Part shown: positions 41,208 through 51,065 of the stretch, one piece after another
How the letters are laid out: each line of letters begins with the position of its first letter
Numbering within the stretch: position 1 is the stretch's first letter
Source: JAGXFP01 sp039714535
GTDB lineage: Bacteria; Desulfobacterota; Desulfobulbia; Desulfobulbales; JAGXFP01
Length of the DNA: 64,000 bases
Direction of reading: 5' to 3'
NCBI GenBank assembly: GCA_039714535.1
Contig: JBDLJC010000015.1
Coordinates: 10,363-74,362, forward strand
Translations under genes and position numbers: made by a program
The notes under the pieces: model-generated
Databases searched by the model: none
Seen by the model: the letters and a program-made list of their open reading frames with translations, nothing else
Told to the model about the DNA's origin: nothing

Positions 41208-41759
41208 ATGACTACGTCCCAGTCCGTTCAGCTTTATGAGGTATATAGATTCCTAGCTCAGGCCTTGAGGTATCCGGAGGCTGAATGGTTCAATGATGAG
41301 TTTTTGGCCCTTTATGCGTCTTTACTTGATGATTTGGATTGGCCGGAGAAGGAGCAATTTGTCTCTGCTTTTTCAGCGCAACAGCTTGAGGATCTCCAGG
41401 TTGAATATACCCGGCTTTTTATAACCGGGACCCCCCATGTCGTTGCCTCCCCCTATGCGTCCAGCTATATTGACGGCACTATAAATGGGCCAATGGCCGA
41501 TAGAACCAAGCAGTTTTATCGGGAGCATGGCTTTGAGCTGGCCAGTAACGATTTCCCCGACCACATTGTCAATGAACTCGACTTTGCCGCTCTGTTAGAA
41601 AAAAAGCAGGCCGGTAGTTGCCAAAAATTTCTGACCGAATTATTTCACCCCTGGTTTGATCTCTTCAAGCAGGAAGTTCTGCAGGGCACAACCGAGAATT
41701 ATTATAAGACGACCATCCAACTTATCGATTTTTTTACCTGCCCCGATGATGACGCTTGA
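41208..41759 (+). CDS. TorD/DmsD-family molybdoenzyme chaperone
   Basis: 183 residues, all-helical, with YEVYRFLAQALRYPEAEWFN at the start, LQVEYTRLFITGTPHVVASP YASSY (the conserved E-Y-x-R-L-F region) and DFPDHIVNELDFAALLEKKQ (the D-H-x-x-x-E-L motif). Such chaperones bind the Tat signal of a molybdenum enzyme and help cofactor insertion. The Tat-bearing catalytic subunit follows after about 500 bp, so it is the likely client. Confidence 0.87.
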   Translation: MTTSQSVQLYEVYRFLAQALRYPEAEWFNDEFLALYASLLDDLDWPEKEQFVSAFSAQQLEDLQVEYTRLFITGTPHVVASPYASSYIDGTINGPMADRTKQFYREHGFELASNDFPDHIVNELDFAALLEKKQAGSCQKFLTELFHPWFDLFKQEVLQGTTENYYKTTIQLIDFFTCPDDDA

Positions 41760-42255
41760 AGTTTTGGTGTCGTGCTTTACAGGTTTTATTGCAATCAAGC
41801 CTTCGACCCAGCGCCAAAAGATTAAGCCCTCTCCTTGCATTGGCTTGGTTGCTTAGATCAACAACTGAGTTGATTTACGTCTGGCCAAAGCGCCTTGAAA
41901 TTTTGCCTTGAAGCGGCGGCCAACCTGTCTCTGAAGAATTTTCCCATATCCAACCTATGGCAGTTTTTTCTTGTATTCTCCTAAATTTGTGAATTTGGTT
42001 TTTCAGACCGCGATGTTTTATCGTTTAGCTAAATACTTAATGTCTGGGGTTTTTGTGGTTACGGATATGGTTTATCTCGCTACCACATAGTCGTAGGTAT
42101 CTAATAAGTCATGGTTTTTTAAGTTGACATGTGCTGGGGCGTGTGAGTATACAATTATATACTTAAATGGGATGTTGGTTTATTGGCACTGGCAAGCTTT
42201 CTCGGTGGGTCTCCTGTTTTGACCTTTATTTAACAAGTTTATAGAGGGTTGGTTT
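41760..42255. other. 496-bp intergenic region between torD-like gene and reductase operon
   Basis: A short hairpin (ATCAAC-AACTGA-GTTGAT, 41857-41874) lies about 100 bp after the torD-like stop. The region is AT-rich from about 41990. A good promoter lies at 42124 (listed separately). No open frame or RNA gene is supported. Confidence 0.5.
42124..42153 (+). promoter_or_regulatory. Sigma-70-like promoter of the reductase operon
   Basis: TTGACA (42124-42129), 18 bases, TATACA (42148-42153). Transcription would start near 42160 and the leader to the catalytic subunit gene would be about 95 nt. Confidence 0.55.
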
Positions 42256-44439
42256 ATGGCAGTCAACAGAAGAAATTTCTTGAAATGCGCGGCTTTCACG
42301 GTAGGCGGCACCGCCTTGGCCGGCAGTCCATTCGTAAAGGCGACTTCGCTATTGGCGGGTAAGGACATTCAGCATGTCCCCTCCTTCTGCGAGATATGTT
42401 TTTGGAAATGCGGACTTATCGCTAGGGTTGAAGACGGCAAGGTCGTTAAGCTGGAAGGGAACCCGCAAAACCCCCAGAGTCGCGGCAAGCTCTGTGCCAG
42501 AGGGCAGGGCGGCATTGGCCTGCTTTATGACAAGGACCGGCTTAAAACACCCTTGATCAGAACCGGTGAGCGTGGGGACGGCAAATACAAGAAAGTCTCC
42601 TGGGAGGAGGCCTACAGCTATATTGCCGAGAAGATGAACACTATCAAAGAGAAATATGGCCCGGAATCCATGGCCCTTTTTGCCCATGGCACCGGCGGCG
42701 GCTACATGGCCAATTTTATTGAGGCCTACGGTTCCCCCAATGAGTGCCATCCCTCCTATGCCCAGTGTAAGGGCGCCAGGGAAGTAGGTTTCTCCCTGAC
42801 CTTTGGCTCCGGCCCGGCCTCGAGCAGTGAACGGGCGGATATGAGCAAGAGCAAGGTCATCGCCCTGTTCGGCACCCACCTTGGCGAGAACATGCATAAC
42901 TCCCATGTCCAGGATTTCACTGAGGGTCTGGGTAAGGGCGCCAAGCTTATTGTAATTGACCCCCGCTTCTCCACAGCCGCCAGCAAGGCCTCAATGTGGT
43001 TGCCGATTAAGCCGGGAACTGATCTGGCCTTGATTCTGGCCTGGACCAATATCATTATCTCCGAGAATTTGTACGACAAAGAATATATCGAGAAATATGC
43101 CCAGGGCTTTGATGAGTTAAAAGAGAGTGTCAAAGGATATTCAGCGGCCTGGGCCGCCGAGCAGACAGATCTGCCCGAGGCGGATATTCTTGAAGCCGCC
43201 CGGGAGTTGGGGCGCTATAAGCCCAATGTGGTTCTCCATCCGGGTCGGCATGTCTCCTGGTATGGCGATGATACCCAGCGAAGCCGGGGTATTGCGATTC
43301 TTAATGCCCTGTTGGGCTCCTGGGGCCGGGAAGGCGGCTTGTATCTGGCGCCCAAGGTGAAGTTGGCCAAATTGAAAAAGGCCCATCACCATCCTGAACC
43401 GGAAGAAGATTCAATTACCCGGGGTGATTATCCCTTTGCCTATGGCGGGATTACCACCGAGGTTCGAGATGTCACCATCAGCGGCGATCCTTATCCCGTC
43501 AAGGGCTGGATTTTAATCGGCACAAATCTCATCAAGACCCTGCCTTCCGTACCGAAGACCATAGAGGCCATTAAAAAGCTGGATTTACTGGTCTCCATCG
43601 ATATCATGCCCACCGATACCGTGATGATGTCGGATGTTATCCTGCCGGCTGCCACCTATCTCGAAAGGCATGATGAGTTAATGGTTGTTAAGCAAAAAAG
43701 CGCCGGGGTCTCCATCCGCCAGCCGGTGGTTAAACCGATGTACGACACCAAACCGCCCTGGCTGATTGCCAAGGAACTCTGCAATAAAATGGGTCTTGGC
43801 AAGTACGTTGAGTATAACACCCTGGAAGAGAAGCTGAGGAAACTCGCGGCCCTCTGGGAGGTTGATTACAAGAAACTTTCTGAAAAAGGCTATATCCCCC
43901 TGGCCAACACCGGTCATCCTTACATTACTAAGGATAATCCGCCGGTTTTCAAAACAGACTCCGGCAAGATCGAACTGTACAGCCTCGCGCTGGAGGATGA
44001 GGATTTTGACCCGGTGCCCAAATTCACCCCGCCGGTCGAACCGCCAGAGGGCATGTTCAGATTGCTCTATGGCCGCAGCCCGGTCCACACCTTCGCCCGG
44101 ACCATTAACAACCCCAGACTTTGGGAATTGAAGAAGACCAATGAGGTCTGGCTTAATGCCGATATGGCCCGGCAGCTGGGGGTTGGCAACGGTGAAAAGA
44201 TTGCTTTGATTAATCAGGATGGGGTAAAGAGCGAAGCAGGGTTGGCCAAGGTGACTGAGAGAATAAGAAAGGACTGCGTCTATATGATCCATGGTTTCGG
44301 CGCCACCTCAAAAAGATTGTCCCGGGCCTATAAAAATGGCATTGACGATCAACAGATGATTACCAAATACACAGTTGATCCGATCAGTGGCACCTCAGGT
44401 ATGCGGGTCAATTTTGTCAAGATCGTGAAGGAGGTCTGA
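42256..44439 (+). CDS. Thiosulfate/polysulfide reductase-type molybdopterin catalytic subunit
   Basis: 727 residues with a twin-arginine signal (NRRNFLK). The [4Fe-4S] motif CEICFWKCG...KLCARG uses Cys45, 48, 52 and 80. The probable Mo ligand is Cys171 in SYAQCKGAREVG. VIDPRFSTAASKASMWLPIKP and LPAATYLERHDELMVVKQKS are typical of the PsrA/PhsA branch of the DMSO reductase family. The enzyme acts in the periplasm with the two following subunits, reducing thiosulfate, polysulfide or a similar sulfur compound, or running in reverse during sulfur disproportionation. Arsenate or selenate cannot be ruled out. Preceding GAGGG is the ribosome binding site. Confidence 0.88.
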   Translation: MAVNRRNFLKCAAFTVGGTALAGSPFVKATSLLAGKDIQHVPSFCEICFWKCGLIARVEDGKVVKLEGNPQNPQSRGKLCARGQGGIGLLYDKDRLKTPLIRTGERGDGKYKKVSWEEAYSYIAEKMNTIKEKYGPESMALFAHGTGGGYMANFIEAYGSPNECHPSYAQCKGAREVGFSLTFGSGPASSSERADMSKSKVIALFGTHLGENMHNSHVQDFTEGLGKGAKLIVIDPRFSTAASKASMWLPIKPGTDLALILAWTNIIISENLYDKEYIEKYAQGFDELKESVKGYSAAWAAEQTDLPEADILEAARELGRYKPNVVLHPGRHVSWYGDDTQRSRGIAILNALLGSWGREGGLYLAPKVKLAKLKKAHHHPEPEEDSITRGDYPFAYGGITTEVRDVTISGDPYPVKGWILIGTNLIKTLPSVPKTIEAIKKLDLLVSIDIMPTDTVMMSDVILPAATYLERHDELMVVKQKSAGVSIRQPVVKPMYDTKPPWLIAKELCNKMGLGKYVEYNTLEEKLRKLAALWEVDYKKLSEKGYIPLANTGHPYITKDNPPVFKTDSGKIELYSLALEDEDFDPVPKFTPPVEPPEGMFRLLYGRSPVHTFARTINNPRLWELKKTNEVWLNADMARQLGVGNGEKIALINQDGVKSEAGLAKVTERIRKDCVYMIHGFGATSKRLSRAYKNGIDDQQMITKYTVDPISGTSGMRVNFVKIVKEV

Positions 44440-44440
44440 G

Positions 44441-44998
44441 ATGAGTAAATATGCAATGGTTATAGACCAAAGCAGGTGTATCGGTTGCATGGCCTGCATT
44501 GTTGCCTGTAAGGCGGAAAACGATGTGCCGCCGGAAATGTTTCGGACCAGGGTGATGGATATTACCAAGGGTAAATTCCCCAAACTGAGGACCGAATATC
44601 GCTCAGAACTCTGCAATCACTGTGACGATGCCCAATGTGTCACGGCCTGTCCGACCGGCGCTTCCCATAATAGGGATGACGGCACCGTCCAGATAGATCG
44701 GAAGAAATGTGTGGGTTGCAAGGCCTGCCTGGCTGCCTGTCCCTATGATGCCCGCTATATCAATCACGAACACGGTTATGCCGATAAATGCACATTCTGC
44801 ACGCACCGGGTGGAGAAAGGCCTGGAACCGGCCTGTGTTGCCACCTGTGTCGGGCGATCCAGAATCTTTGGTGATCTATCCGATAAGAATAGTGAGGTGA
44901 GCCGCCTGCTTGCGGAAAACGAGCATCGGGTCCTGTTGAAAGAGGCCGGCACCAAGCCACAGGTTTATTACATTAACCGCTATCCGAATCATAAATAG
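44441..44998 (+). CDS. Four-cluster ferredoxin-type electron transfer subunit (PsrB/PhsB-like)
   Basis: 185 residues with four [4Fe-4S] motif groups: CIGCMACIVACKAEN, CNHCDDAQCVTACPTGA, CVGCKACLAACPYDAR and CTFCTHRVEKGLEPACVATC. This is the standard iron-sulfur subunit linking the Mo subunit to the membrane anchor. The start is one base after the previous stop, with AAGGAGG nine bases upstream, so it is tightly coupled. Confidence 0.93.
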   Translation: MSKYAMVIDQSRCIGCMACIVACKAENDVPPEMFRTRVMDITKGKFPKLRTEYRSELCNHCDDAQCVTACPTGASHNRDDGTVQIDRKKCVGCKACLAACPYDARYINHEHGYADKCTFCTHRVEKGLEPACVATCVGRSRIFGDLSDKNSEVSRLLAENEHRVLLKEAGTKPQVYYINRYPNHK

Positions 44999-45009
44999 AG
45001 GAGATAAAG

Positions 45010-45987
45010 ATGGAAGTTATAATTACCGGGGCCAATGCAATTACTTCCCCGTACCTTCATATTTGGGACTGGCGGGTTGCCATCTATCTTTTTCTTGGCG
45101 GCCTGGCTGCTGGTTGTATGGTCATGTCGGCAATTGCTAATTTGCGCCCAGGCAAGTCCGTGGCTCCCGATGACCCATGCTGTTGGCGAGTGGTGATTCT
45201 GTCCCCGATTATTCTTAATATTGGTATGTTTTTTCTTTTTCTCGATCTGGAAGCCAAGCATAACATGTTGAGTTTTTACACAACATTGCAGCCGTTATCT
45301 CCCATGTCCTGGGGGTCCTGGATACTGCTGCTGATTTTTCCGGCCATGATTGCTTACGCCTTCAGTGTCATACCCGCAGAAAACCGGGAAGTCTTGCGCT
45401 TTAAGGGGCTGATTAAGTTTGCCGAGCAGATGGGTCGGCACTTGCGATTGTTGGCCAAAATAAATTTTGCGTTCGGTATTATTCTTGGAATTTATACCGG
45501 GGTGCTGCTTAGCTCTTTTGCGGCCCGGCCGTTGTGGAACAGTTCGATTCTGCCGATTCTCTTTCTAAATTCAGCCTTGTCCACCGGTGCGGCCACGATG
45601 ATCTTGATGGCCCACAAGAATGAGGTCAAACTCTTCTTTACCAAGGTAGATATCTGGCTCATTGCCTGTGAAATAGTTGTTATCGGCCTCCTTTTTTATG
45701 GTCAGTATACATCTTCAGCGGCGGCAAGAGAATCAATCATGCCGTTTTTCACCATGTCCCATGAATACTTTCCGTATTTTGTAAGTATTATAGCACTTAG
45801 TGTTATCTTTCCTCTGGCCATTGTTCTTAAGTTCTCGGAAATGGCCGGGGAGCATTCGGAAACTCTGTCGCTTAGGCAAAAACTGGAAATGAATGTCAGC
45901 GCTATTCTGGTCCTTCTCGGTGGGGCTATTATCCGCTTTGCCTTGGTCTATGCGGGGCAGTTAAGTAAATTTACCGGCTTGTCCTGA
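45010..45987 (+). CDS. NrfD/PsrC-type membrane anchor subunit
   Basis: 325 residues with about nine transmembrane segments. YLHIWDWRVAIYLFLGGLAA is the NrfD opening, then MSPMSWGSWILLLIFPAMIA and FGIILGIYTGVLLSSFAARP follow, all typical. It exchanges electrons with the quinone pool. It follows the iron-sulfur subunit by 11 bp with AGGAGA as ribosome binding site. The operon ends with a strong terminator at 46109. Confidence 0.9.
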   Translation: MEVIITGANAITSPYLHIWDWRVAIYLFLGGLAAGCMVMSAIANLRPGKSVAPDDPCCWRVVILSPIILNIGMFFLFLDLEAKHNMLSFYTTLQPLSPMSWGSWILLLIFPAMIAYAFSVIPAENREVLRFKGLIKFAEQMGRHLRLLAKINFAFGIILGIYTGVLLSSFAARPLWNSSILPILFLNSALSTGAATMILMAHKNEVKLFFTKVDIWLIACEIVVIGLLFYGQYTSSAAARESIMPFFTMSHEYFPYFVSIIALSVIFPLAIVLKFSEMAGEHSETLSLRQKLEMNVSAILVLLGGAIIRFALVYAGQLSKFTGLS

Positions 45988-46108
45988 CCCCAGTGCGGAG
46001 TCGATTACCAGTTATACGGAGAAAATACCAAGGGTATTTTGAAGCGTCGATCTGGTTGTCGTTTTCTTTAGGGAGATTAAGGCTGGGTTAGGTTTTGTTG
46101 TGAGTATA

Positions 46109-46148
46109 AAAAGCCGCATATTTCGTTTAGAAATATGCGGCTTTTTTT
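46109..46148. terminator. Bidirectional rho-independent terminator
   Basis: AAAAGCCGCATATTTC and GAAATATGCGGCTTTT form a 15-16 bp perfect stem around GTTTA, with seven T on the + side and a T-run on the minus side as well. It serves the reductase operon on one side and the leftward lipoprotein gene (46218) on the other. Confidence 0.95.
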
Positions 46149-46217
46149 AGGTTCTGCATGCATCTTTGCAGAAGGGTTTAAGTCTTCTCTGCCCAGATCT
46201 TATAATCTGCAACTGGA

Positions 46218-46706
46218 TTAATTCTTTGTTGCCGATAGAATCAGATCAAAGCGGGCGGTAGATTTTCCCTCTGCAGGATAATGCTGGGTTATCAGCGTTT
46301 CATGGCCTTTGCCTGAAACTCTGATATGGATGTGGGGCAACCGGCCGACGTAGTCGCTCGGTCGGTTGCTTTCGAAAGAGTATCTTCCTTTTCGGTCGGC
46401 GATCACCGTGGCCCGGTGCGCATCATCGTAATTCCCCTGTTTGTTGACCAGCCAAAATTCGATGACGGCACCTGGCAGTGGTTGACATCCGGAGACAGAC
46501 CTCACCGTGCCTTCGAGTTGGTAACCCTTGCCGACAGTTGCTCGGATGGGGGCGTTGGGGCGGTAGAAGGGGCCGATCTCATCGTAGGCTGTGGCTTGGC
46601 AGTTATTGCCATTATCTGCCGTTTGGCTTTGGCAGGCAACCGTCAATATCAGCATTAATAGGGCCAGCGTAAGAGCTTTTGATTTAATCATCTCTTTTAA
46701 GATCAA
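46218..46706 (-). CDS. Intradiol ring-cleavage dioxygenase-like lipoprotein
   Basis: 162 residues. A lipoprotein signal (ALTLALLMLILTVACQSQTA, lipobox TVAC) precedes a beta-sandwich like the intradiol dioxygenase core: EIGPFYRPNAPIRATVGKGY, PLPGAVIEFWLVNKQGNYDD and YVGRLPHIHIRVSGKGHETL. The iron ligands of classic enzymes (two Tyr, two His) are only partly in place; HIH and YDD/FYRP could provide them. It is shorter than catechol dioxygenases and exported, so the substrate is unclear. A later ATG at 46688 may be the start. Confidence 0.75.
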   Translation of the reverse strand: MILKEMIKSKALTLALLMLILTVACQSQTADNGNNCQATAYDEIGPFYRPNAPIRATVGKGYQLEGTVRSVSGCQPLPGAVIEFWLVNKQGNYDDAHRATVIADRKGRYSFESNRPSDYVGRLPHIHIRVSGKGHETLITQHYPAEGKSTARFDLILSATKN

Positions 46707-46720
46707 CCGATTTGATCTGC

Positions 46721-46996
46721 CTATTTTAAATTATATTCCGCTCTCGCCTCGTTAACAATTCTTTCCGCATCGACTGGGCATACCTTGTTGGCGCCGGCAA
46801 TGCCTTTTAAATTGGCATAGGCCCAGTTACAACCGGTGCGGTCGTCTACTCTCAGTCTCACAATTGACTCAAAGTGGCAATTGTCATGTTGCCCGGCCTT
46901 TTGCAGCTCCAAATTCAAATAGGATAATATTTCTTTTTCCGACACCAGCTTTCTTTCCACGATGGATTCCTCCGGTTGTTTGGCAAATTTTCTCAC
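46721..46996 (-). CDS. Hypothetical protein (91 aa)
   Basis: A small soluble protein, MRKFAKQPEESIVERKLVSE, with KAGQHDNCHFESIVRLRVDD and TGCNWAYANLKGIAGANKVC. Three Cys and a Trp in the middle are conserved-looking. No family is recognised. It lies 15 bp from the lipoprotein gene and 25 bp from the AsmA-like gene on the same strand, so it is probably in one transcript with them. Confidence 0.6.
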   Translation of the reverse strand: MRKFAKQPEESIVERKLVSEKEILSYLNLELQKAGQHDNCHFESIVRLRVDDRTGCNWAYANLKGIAGANKVCPVDAERIVNEARAEYNLK

Positions 46997-47021
46997 ACGA
47001 TATCGGTTTGGGGCAGAACTA

Positions 47022-48734
47022 TTACAGAAGATTGCCGCCTGCTTGCAGGCGAGCGGTTAGTTCCTTTGCAATACCGTCAAAATCGGAAAAACTGGTGGTG
47101 GCCGCCGCCAAAGGGCCTTTCGTCTTGGCCATTACGCCATCTTTCAAATCCTGTTCGAATCTGGCAGTTTGGTCTTTGATGGTGTTGGCAACGGCCTGTT
47201 TGAGGATGTTGTCCAAGTCGGAGCTTAGCTGAATATCGTAGTTGTCAGCGGTTCCGGTGATTTTGGCTTTTGCCGTAAGATTGGTTATATCGGATAATGT
47301 TTTGGCAATGGCCTGGGAGATAGCATCACTTTGTTGGGGAGAGGCGGTCGTAAAGTCTGCCGATTTCAGTTTGGCATCCACATCCGCGTTTACATCCCGT
47401 TGTTGCAAAACAGCCTGCACTGCAAGATCAACGAGGCCGCTGTTGATGGTGACCGGTAGGTTTTCATCGTCACTTAGCACCGCTTTCTCCAAGGCAAAGC
47501 CGATGATTTCCAGATTAACAGTGTCACGGGGCAATGTAGGGTTTACATGGTCAAGTACGCCATCAAAGCTAATGGCCTGCAAGCCTTGCATGGAATCCCC
47601 GGCAAAGGTAAAAGAAAGAGGTGCACCGAGGACATCCTGGTCAGGGGTAACGTTTTTAATGGTCCCGTCAAAACTGCCCGCCGCAATCTGCACAGAAGCT
47701 GTAATGTTGCGGACCAGAAAATCGGGCAGCGGCTCCCGTTCCTCGAACCGCACCCACACCCCTTTACCTCTGGCCGGCTTAACTATCTCGCTGCCGTCTT
47801 TTTTCTCTTTACGCCGTTCCAACAGAGGTTGCGCTTTTGCATGCCAGGATAAAGCCTGCTCGACAATATTGCCGGTTTTTGAGCCAAAGAGGAGCGAACT
47901 TAAATTAGCCAAGCCCCTTCCCGAAAGGCTGTATTTGGCCACCAGCCGTTTTATATCCTGCCGGGGGGCATTTTGTAGTTCGGCGAGGCGCTTCTTGTAG
48001 GAAGCGGAAACTTCGGTGAAGTCCCTTTGTGCTGTCTGCAAGCGATCCAGATCGGTCTGGATTTCTTGCCGGATGGCAACCAACTCCGTAGCTCCGCCCA
48101 GCAGTCCCGCCAGACCGGAGCTTGATTTGAGTTTGTTCAACCGTTCCTTATACTGGGCCAGTTTGCTCTCATCCGGGAGCTCAGCAAGCTGTTGTTGCCA
48201 CTTCAGCATATCCGCTTTGATCTGTTCCTGGTAGTTTTTGGCTAATTCAAGGCTGGCCAGTTTTTCTTTGCCAAGCACCTCCTTGACGTCGGGGATCTGC
48301 AGACTTGGTATCTTGAAACCGTCCTTGCTATCTACGGGAGCTGCCGCCTTTTTCCGGGCTGAATATTTCGGTAGTGCGCCGGATTTCCGGCGGGTGGTAT
48401 CGGGGCGAATGCCTTCCATCGCCATTTGCTCAATGATGATTTTCCTTTGCAGTAATCTCATGGCATCAAGCGACATGGCGAGACGGTCAATCTCCACAAT
48501 ATTGCGGAAGGGTTTATCGGGGTTGGTGATCTGTAAGCGGGACACTTGCAGACCAGCCGGGAAAAAGGTCAGGTCGGCCTCTGCCAATTCGACCCGGGCC
48601 CCGACCAGAGCGCTGCCCTGTTTTTCAATTATCCCCTTAATAATGGTATCAATAAAAAAGAGCGCAAACAAACAGATCAGAGCGGCAACAAAACCAAAAA
48701 CACCTAAGCCCTGCCAACGGATTATTGCCTTCAT
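47022..48734 (-). CDS. TIGR03545-family AsmA-like protein
   Basis: 570 residues. One N-terminal membrane anchor (GVFGFVAALICLFALFFIDT) is followed by an AsmA-like start (LVGARVELAEADLTFFPAGL; PFRNIVEIDRLAMSLDAMRL), a long coiled-coil stretch of about 150 residues (around 160-270) and a beta-rich end. It always pairs with the TIGR03546 gene, here overlapping it by 4 bp. A periplasm-facing role in envelope or lipid transport is plausible by analogy with AsmA, but no function is established. Confidence 0.85.
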   Translation of the reverse strand: MKAIIRWQGLGVFGFVAALICLFALFFIDTIIKGIIEKQGSALVGARVELAEADLTFFPAGLQVSRLQITNPDKPFRNIVEIDRLAMSLDAMRLLQRKIIIEQMAMEGIRPDTTRRKSGALPKYSARKKAAAPVDSKDGFKIPSLQIPDVKEVLGKEKLASLELAKNYQEQIKADMLKWQQQLAELPDESKLAQYKERLNKLKSSSGLAGLLGGATELVAIRQEIQTDLDRLQTAQRDFTEVSASYKKRLAELQNAPRQDIKRLVAKYSLSGRGLANLSSLLFGSKTGNIVEQALSWHAKAQPLLERRKEKKDGSEIVKPARGKGVWVRFEEREPLPDFLVRNITASVQIAAGSFDGTIKNVTPDQDVLGAPLSFTFAGDSMQGLQAISFDGVLDHVNPTLPRDTVNLEIIGFALEKAVLSDDENLPVTINSGLVDLAVQAVLQQRDVNADVDAKLKSADFTTASPQQSDAISQAIAKTLSDITNLTAKAKITGTADNYDIQLSSDLDNILKQAVANTIKDQTARFEQDLKDGVMAKTKGPLAAATTSFSDFDGIAKELTARLQAGGNLL

Positions 48735-49252
48735 ACCGCACCCCCCAAACCTGTGACGGTTTTATAGACACGGTATAATTTGCTGGCCAGGAAGAATTTC
48801 ATAAGTCGGCTTTTCTCAACCCAGCGCAGCAGATGATCACGATATTTTGTGATGAGCAGATTAAACAGAAAATACATCGGTACAAAAACTATCAGGGCAA
48901 ACACGAGACTGCCCATCACGATAGAGTTGTTAAAGTTTTCCAGGCGGAACAGGGTTATGTTGTATAAAGAGGACCATAATGATTTGAGTGTTCCCGCCGT
49001 CAGCAGGACAATCCCCAATTGACTAAACAAAGGATCAAGAAGATAGGCGACACCTGTAAAAGCAAAAACTCCGAGCAGGAATGCCGAAAGGTTCGCCCGT
49101 AAAACACAGACCAGAAAGAGGACCAGGATGTTGTGGAGACTCATTAGCGGTGTCAGTCCGACAACCATGGCCAAACAAAAAGCCAGGCTTATCTGGCCGG
49201 GTTCGGCTTCAGAATTAAGAACTTTTAAAAATTTGGCGATTAATTTGAGCAT
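48731..49252 (-). CDS. TIGR03546-family membrane protein
   Basis: 173 residues with three to four transmembrane segments. The start MLKLIAKFLKVLNSEAEPGQ and LAFCLAMVVGLTPLMSLHNI are as in TIGR03546 (DUF2062-like). It is the first gene of the pair and overlaps the TIGR03545 gene by 4 bp. The function is unknown. Confidence 0.87.
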   Translation of the reverse strand: MLKLIAKFLKVLNSEAEPGQISLAFCLAMVVGLTPLMSLHNILVLFLVCVLRANLSAFLLGVFAFTGVAYLLDPLFSQLGIVLLTAGTLKSLWSSLYNITLFRLENFNNSIVMGSLVFALIVFVPMYFLFNLLITKYRDHLLRWVEKSRLMKFFLASKLYRVYKTVTGLGGAV

Positions 49253-49510
49253 CCCCTACTCCCAATTCACTATTTTTTCATTGAAAAGTTTATGCGCCTA
49301 TAGGGGATGATATTACAGGAAAGTCTTTCCCGTCAAATAATTAGCGGCGGACAGCCGCCAAAGATCCTTCCTCTTCAGTTGTGAAGGGATAACAATCTGG
49401 TAAAAATAGCATTTTATGCGGCAACTCCGGTAAGTTTGTTGTAATACTACAAGTTGTGATTGGATTGTCCTAAGGGTGAATGATTTTGGCTAACTACTAG
49501 CAATGGTGCG

Positions 49511-51052
49511 GTGGATAGAACTTCTTTTACTATTATGCGGCGTAATCTTCAGAAAATCAGCTCTGCCTTAATAACCAGAGCGGTCGCCTTATTGCCGGAC
49601 CACGTGCCCGTCGTCTACAAGATTGTTCTGTTGATCACGGGGCTGATCGTTTTCTGCAGTAGCGCTCTAAGTGGCATCCTGGTCTATGGTCAAGCCAAAA
49701 TCATGGAGGATGAAATCAATGGTTTTGGTAATACCATAGTCTCCCATCTGGCCCGCTCAGTCCAAGAGCCTTTATTGGCAGAGGACAAATTAGCCATGGG
49801 CGTTATGGTTTCCAGTCTGACTGCTGGTCATAGTGTGATCGGTACGGAAATATTGTCACCGGCCGGGGAGAGGCTGGTCGGATCCGGCCTGAGCCCTTTT
49901 GCAAGCGACGCATCCTCCCGCAAAATTTCGCCAGCTGAAATAATCAGGCAGGCAGACAGTCTCCGGCATTGGCCATGGCAGCTCACTATCTCAAGTGAGA
50001 TTCAGGTGGGCGTGGTCTCCTTTATAAGCCCCATTACATTCGAAGACGTTACGGCCGGTTACGCTCTGGTGACTTTCAGTCAAAAGGCCCTTGACCGCTC
50101 ATTGGAGAAAGCCATTATCTCCATAGCCATCACCACCGTGCTGATAATCTTGCTAGGCATTATAATGGCTTATTTCCTGAGCAAACGGATCTCAAAGCCG
50201 GTCCATCATTTCATGGAGGCGATTGAGGCGTTTGATCAAGGGGATTATAACTACCGCTTTGATGAGCGGCGCCGGGACGAGATTGGCCAGCTCATGACCG
50301 CCTTTGACCATATGGCCGAGGGCATGACGCAGAAAGTGCAAGTAGAGAGGGCTCTTGATCGTTATCTTTCTCCCCAGATCGCCCGCCAGGTTCTAACTAA
50401 TCTTGACTCAATTAAATTAGGTGGCAAGCGGGTTGTCGGTTCGGTACTCTTTGCTGATATTGTCGGTTTTACCCAGATGAGTGAGAGTATGGATCCGGAA
50501 GATCTGGCTGCGATCCTCAATCGGTTTTTCTCCCTCATCACCTGGGCCGGTGAACTCAATTTGGGTACGGTGGACAAATACATGGGCGATTGTGTAATGT
50601 TGGTGTTTGGCGCCCTGGAGGAAGACCAAGAACATGCCTTTCATGCCGCTACCTGCGGTTTGTTGATCAGACGATTGGTTGATAATGAAAATGAGCGACG
50701 GGTGGCGGAGGGATTGGCGCCGATTTATTTCCGGGTGGGGTTGAATGCCGGGAGCATGCTGGCCGGTAATATGGGATCCAAGGAAAAGATGGAATATACC
50801 GTGGTCGGTGATACCGTTAATCTGGCTTCTCGACTCTGTTCCATCGCCGATGCCAATCAGATAGTGGTAAGCAGGGAGTTTTACAGGCAGGAAAATATCA
50901 ACCACCGCATGATTGCCGACGAGCACATCCCTATGCAACTGCGCGGCGTGGATGGCGTGGTTGAAACATTCTTGCTGGAAGGTCTTGTCGGTGAAGATCA
51001 AGTTCGTCTCGACGAGCAGTTTGAAACCATCATCAGATCTAGTGGCAACTAA
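49511..51052 (+). CDS. Class III adenylate/guanylate cyclase with HAMP domain
   Basis: 513 residues from GTG 49511 (ATG 49535 is possible). A transmembrane segment (IVLLITGLIVFCSSALSGIL), an extracytoplasmic sensor of about 130 residues and a second transmembrane segment (SIAITTVLIILLGIIMAYFL) are followed by HAMP (SKRISKPVHHFMEAIEAFDQ) and the cyclase domain. The domain has GSVLFADIVGFTQMSESMD with the metal Asp and GNMGSKEKMEYTVVGDTVNL. cAMP is the likely product. The next gene, a lipoprotein, starts 14 bp after. Confidence 0.9.
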   Translation: MDRTSFTIMRRNLQKISSALITRAVALLPDHVPVVYKIVLLITGLIVFCSSALSGILVYGQAKIMEDEINGFGNTIVSHLARSVQEPLLAEDKLAMGVMVSSLTAGHSVIGTEILSPAGERLVGSGLSPFASDASSRKISPAEIIRQADSLRHWPWQLTISSEIQVGVVSFISPITFEDVTAGYALVTFSQKALDRSLEKAIISIAITTVLIILLGIIMAYFLSKRISKPVHHFMEAIEAFDQGDYNYRFDERRRDEIGQLMTAFDHMAEGMTQKVQVERALDRYLSPQIARQVLTNLDSIKLGGKRVVGSVLFADIVGFTQMSESMDPEDLAAILNRFFSLITWAGELNLGTVDKYMGDCVMLVFGALEEDQEHAFHAATCGLLIRRLVDNENERRVAEGLAPIYFRVGLNAGSMLAGNMGSKEKMEYTVVGDTVNLASRLCSIADANQIVVSREFYRQENINHRMIADEHIPMQLRGVDGVVETFLLEGLVGEDQVRLDEQFETIIRSSGN

Positions 51053-51065
51053 CCTGACTTGTTAG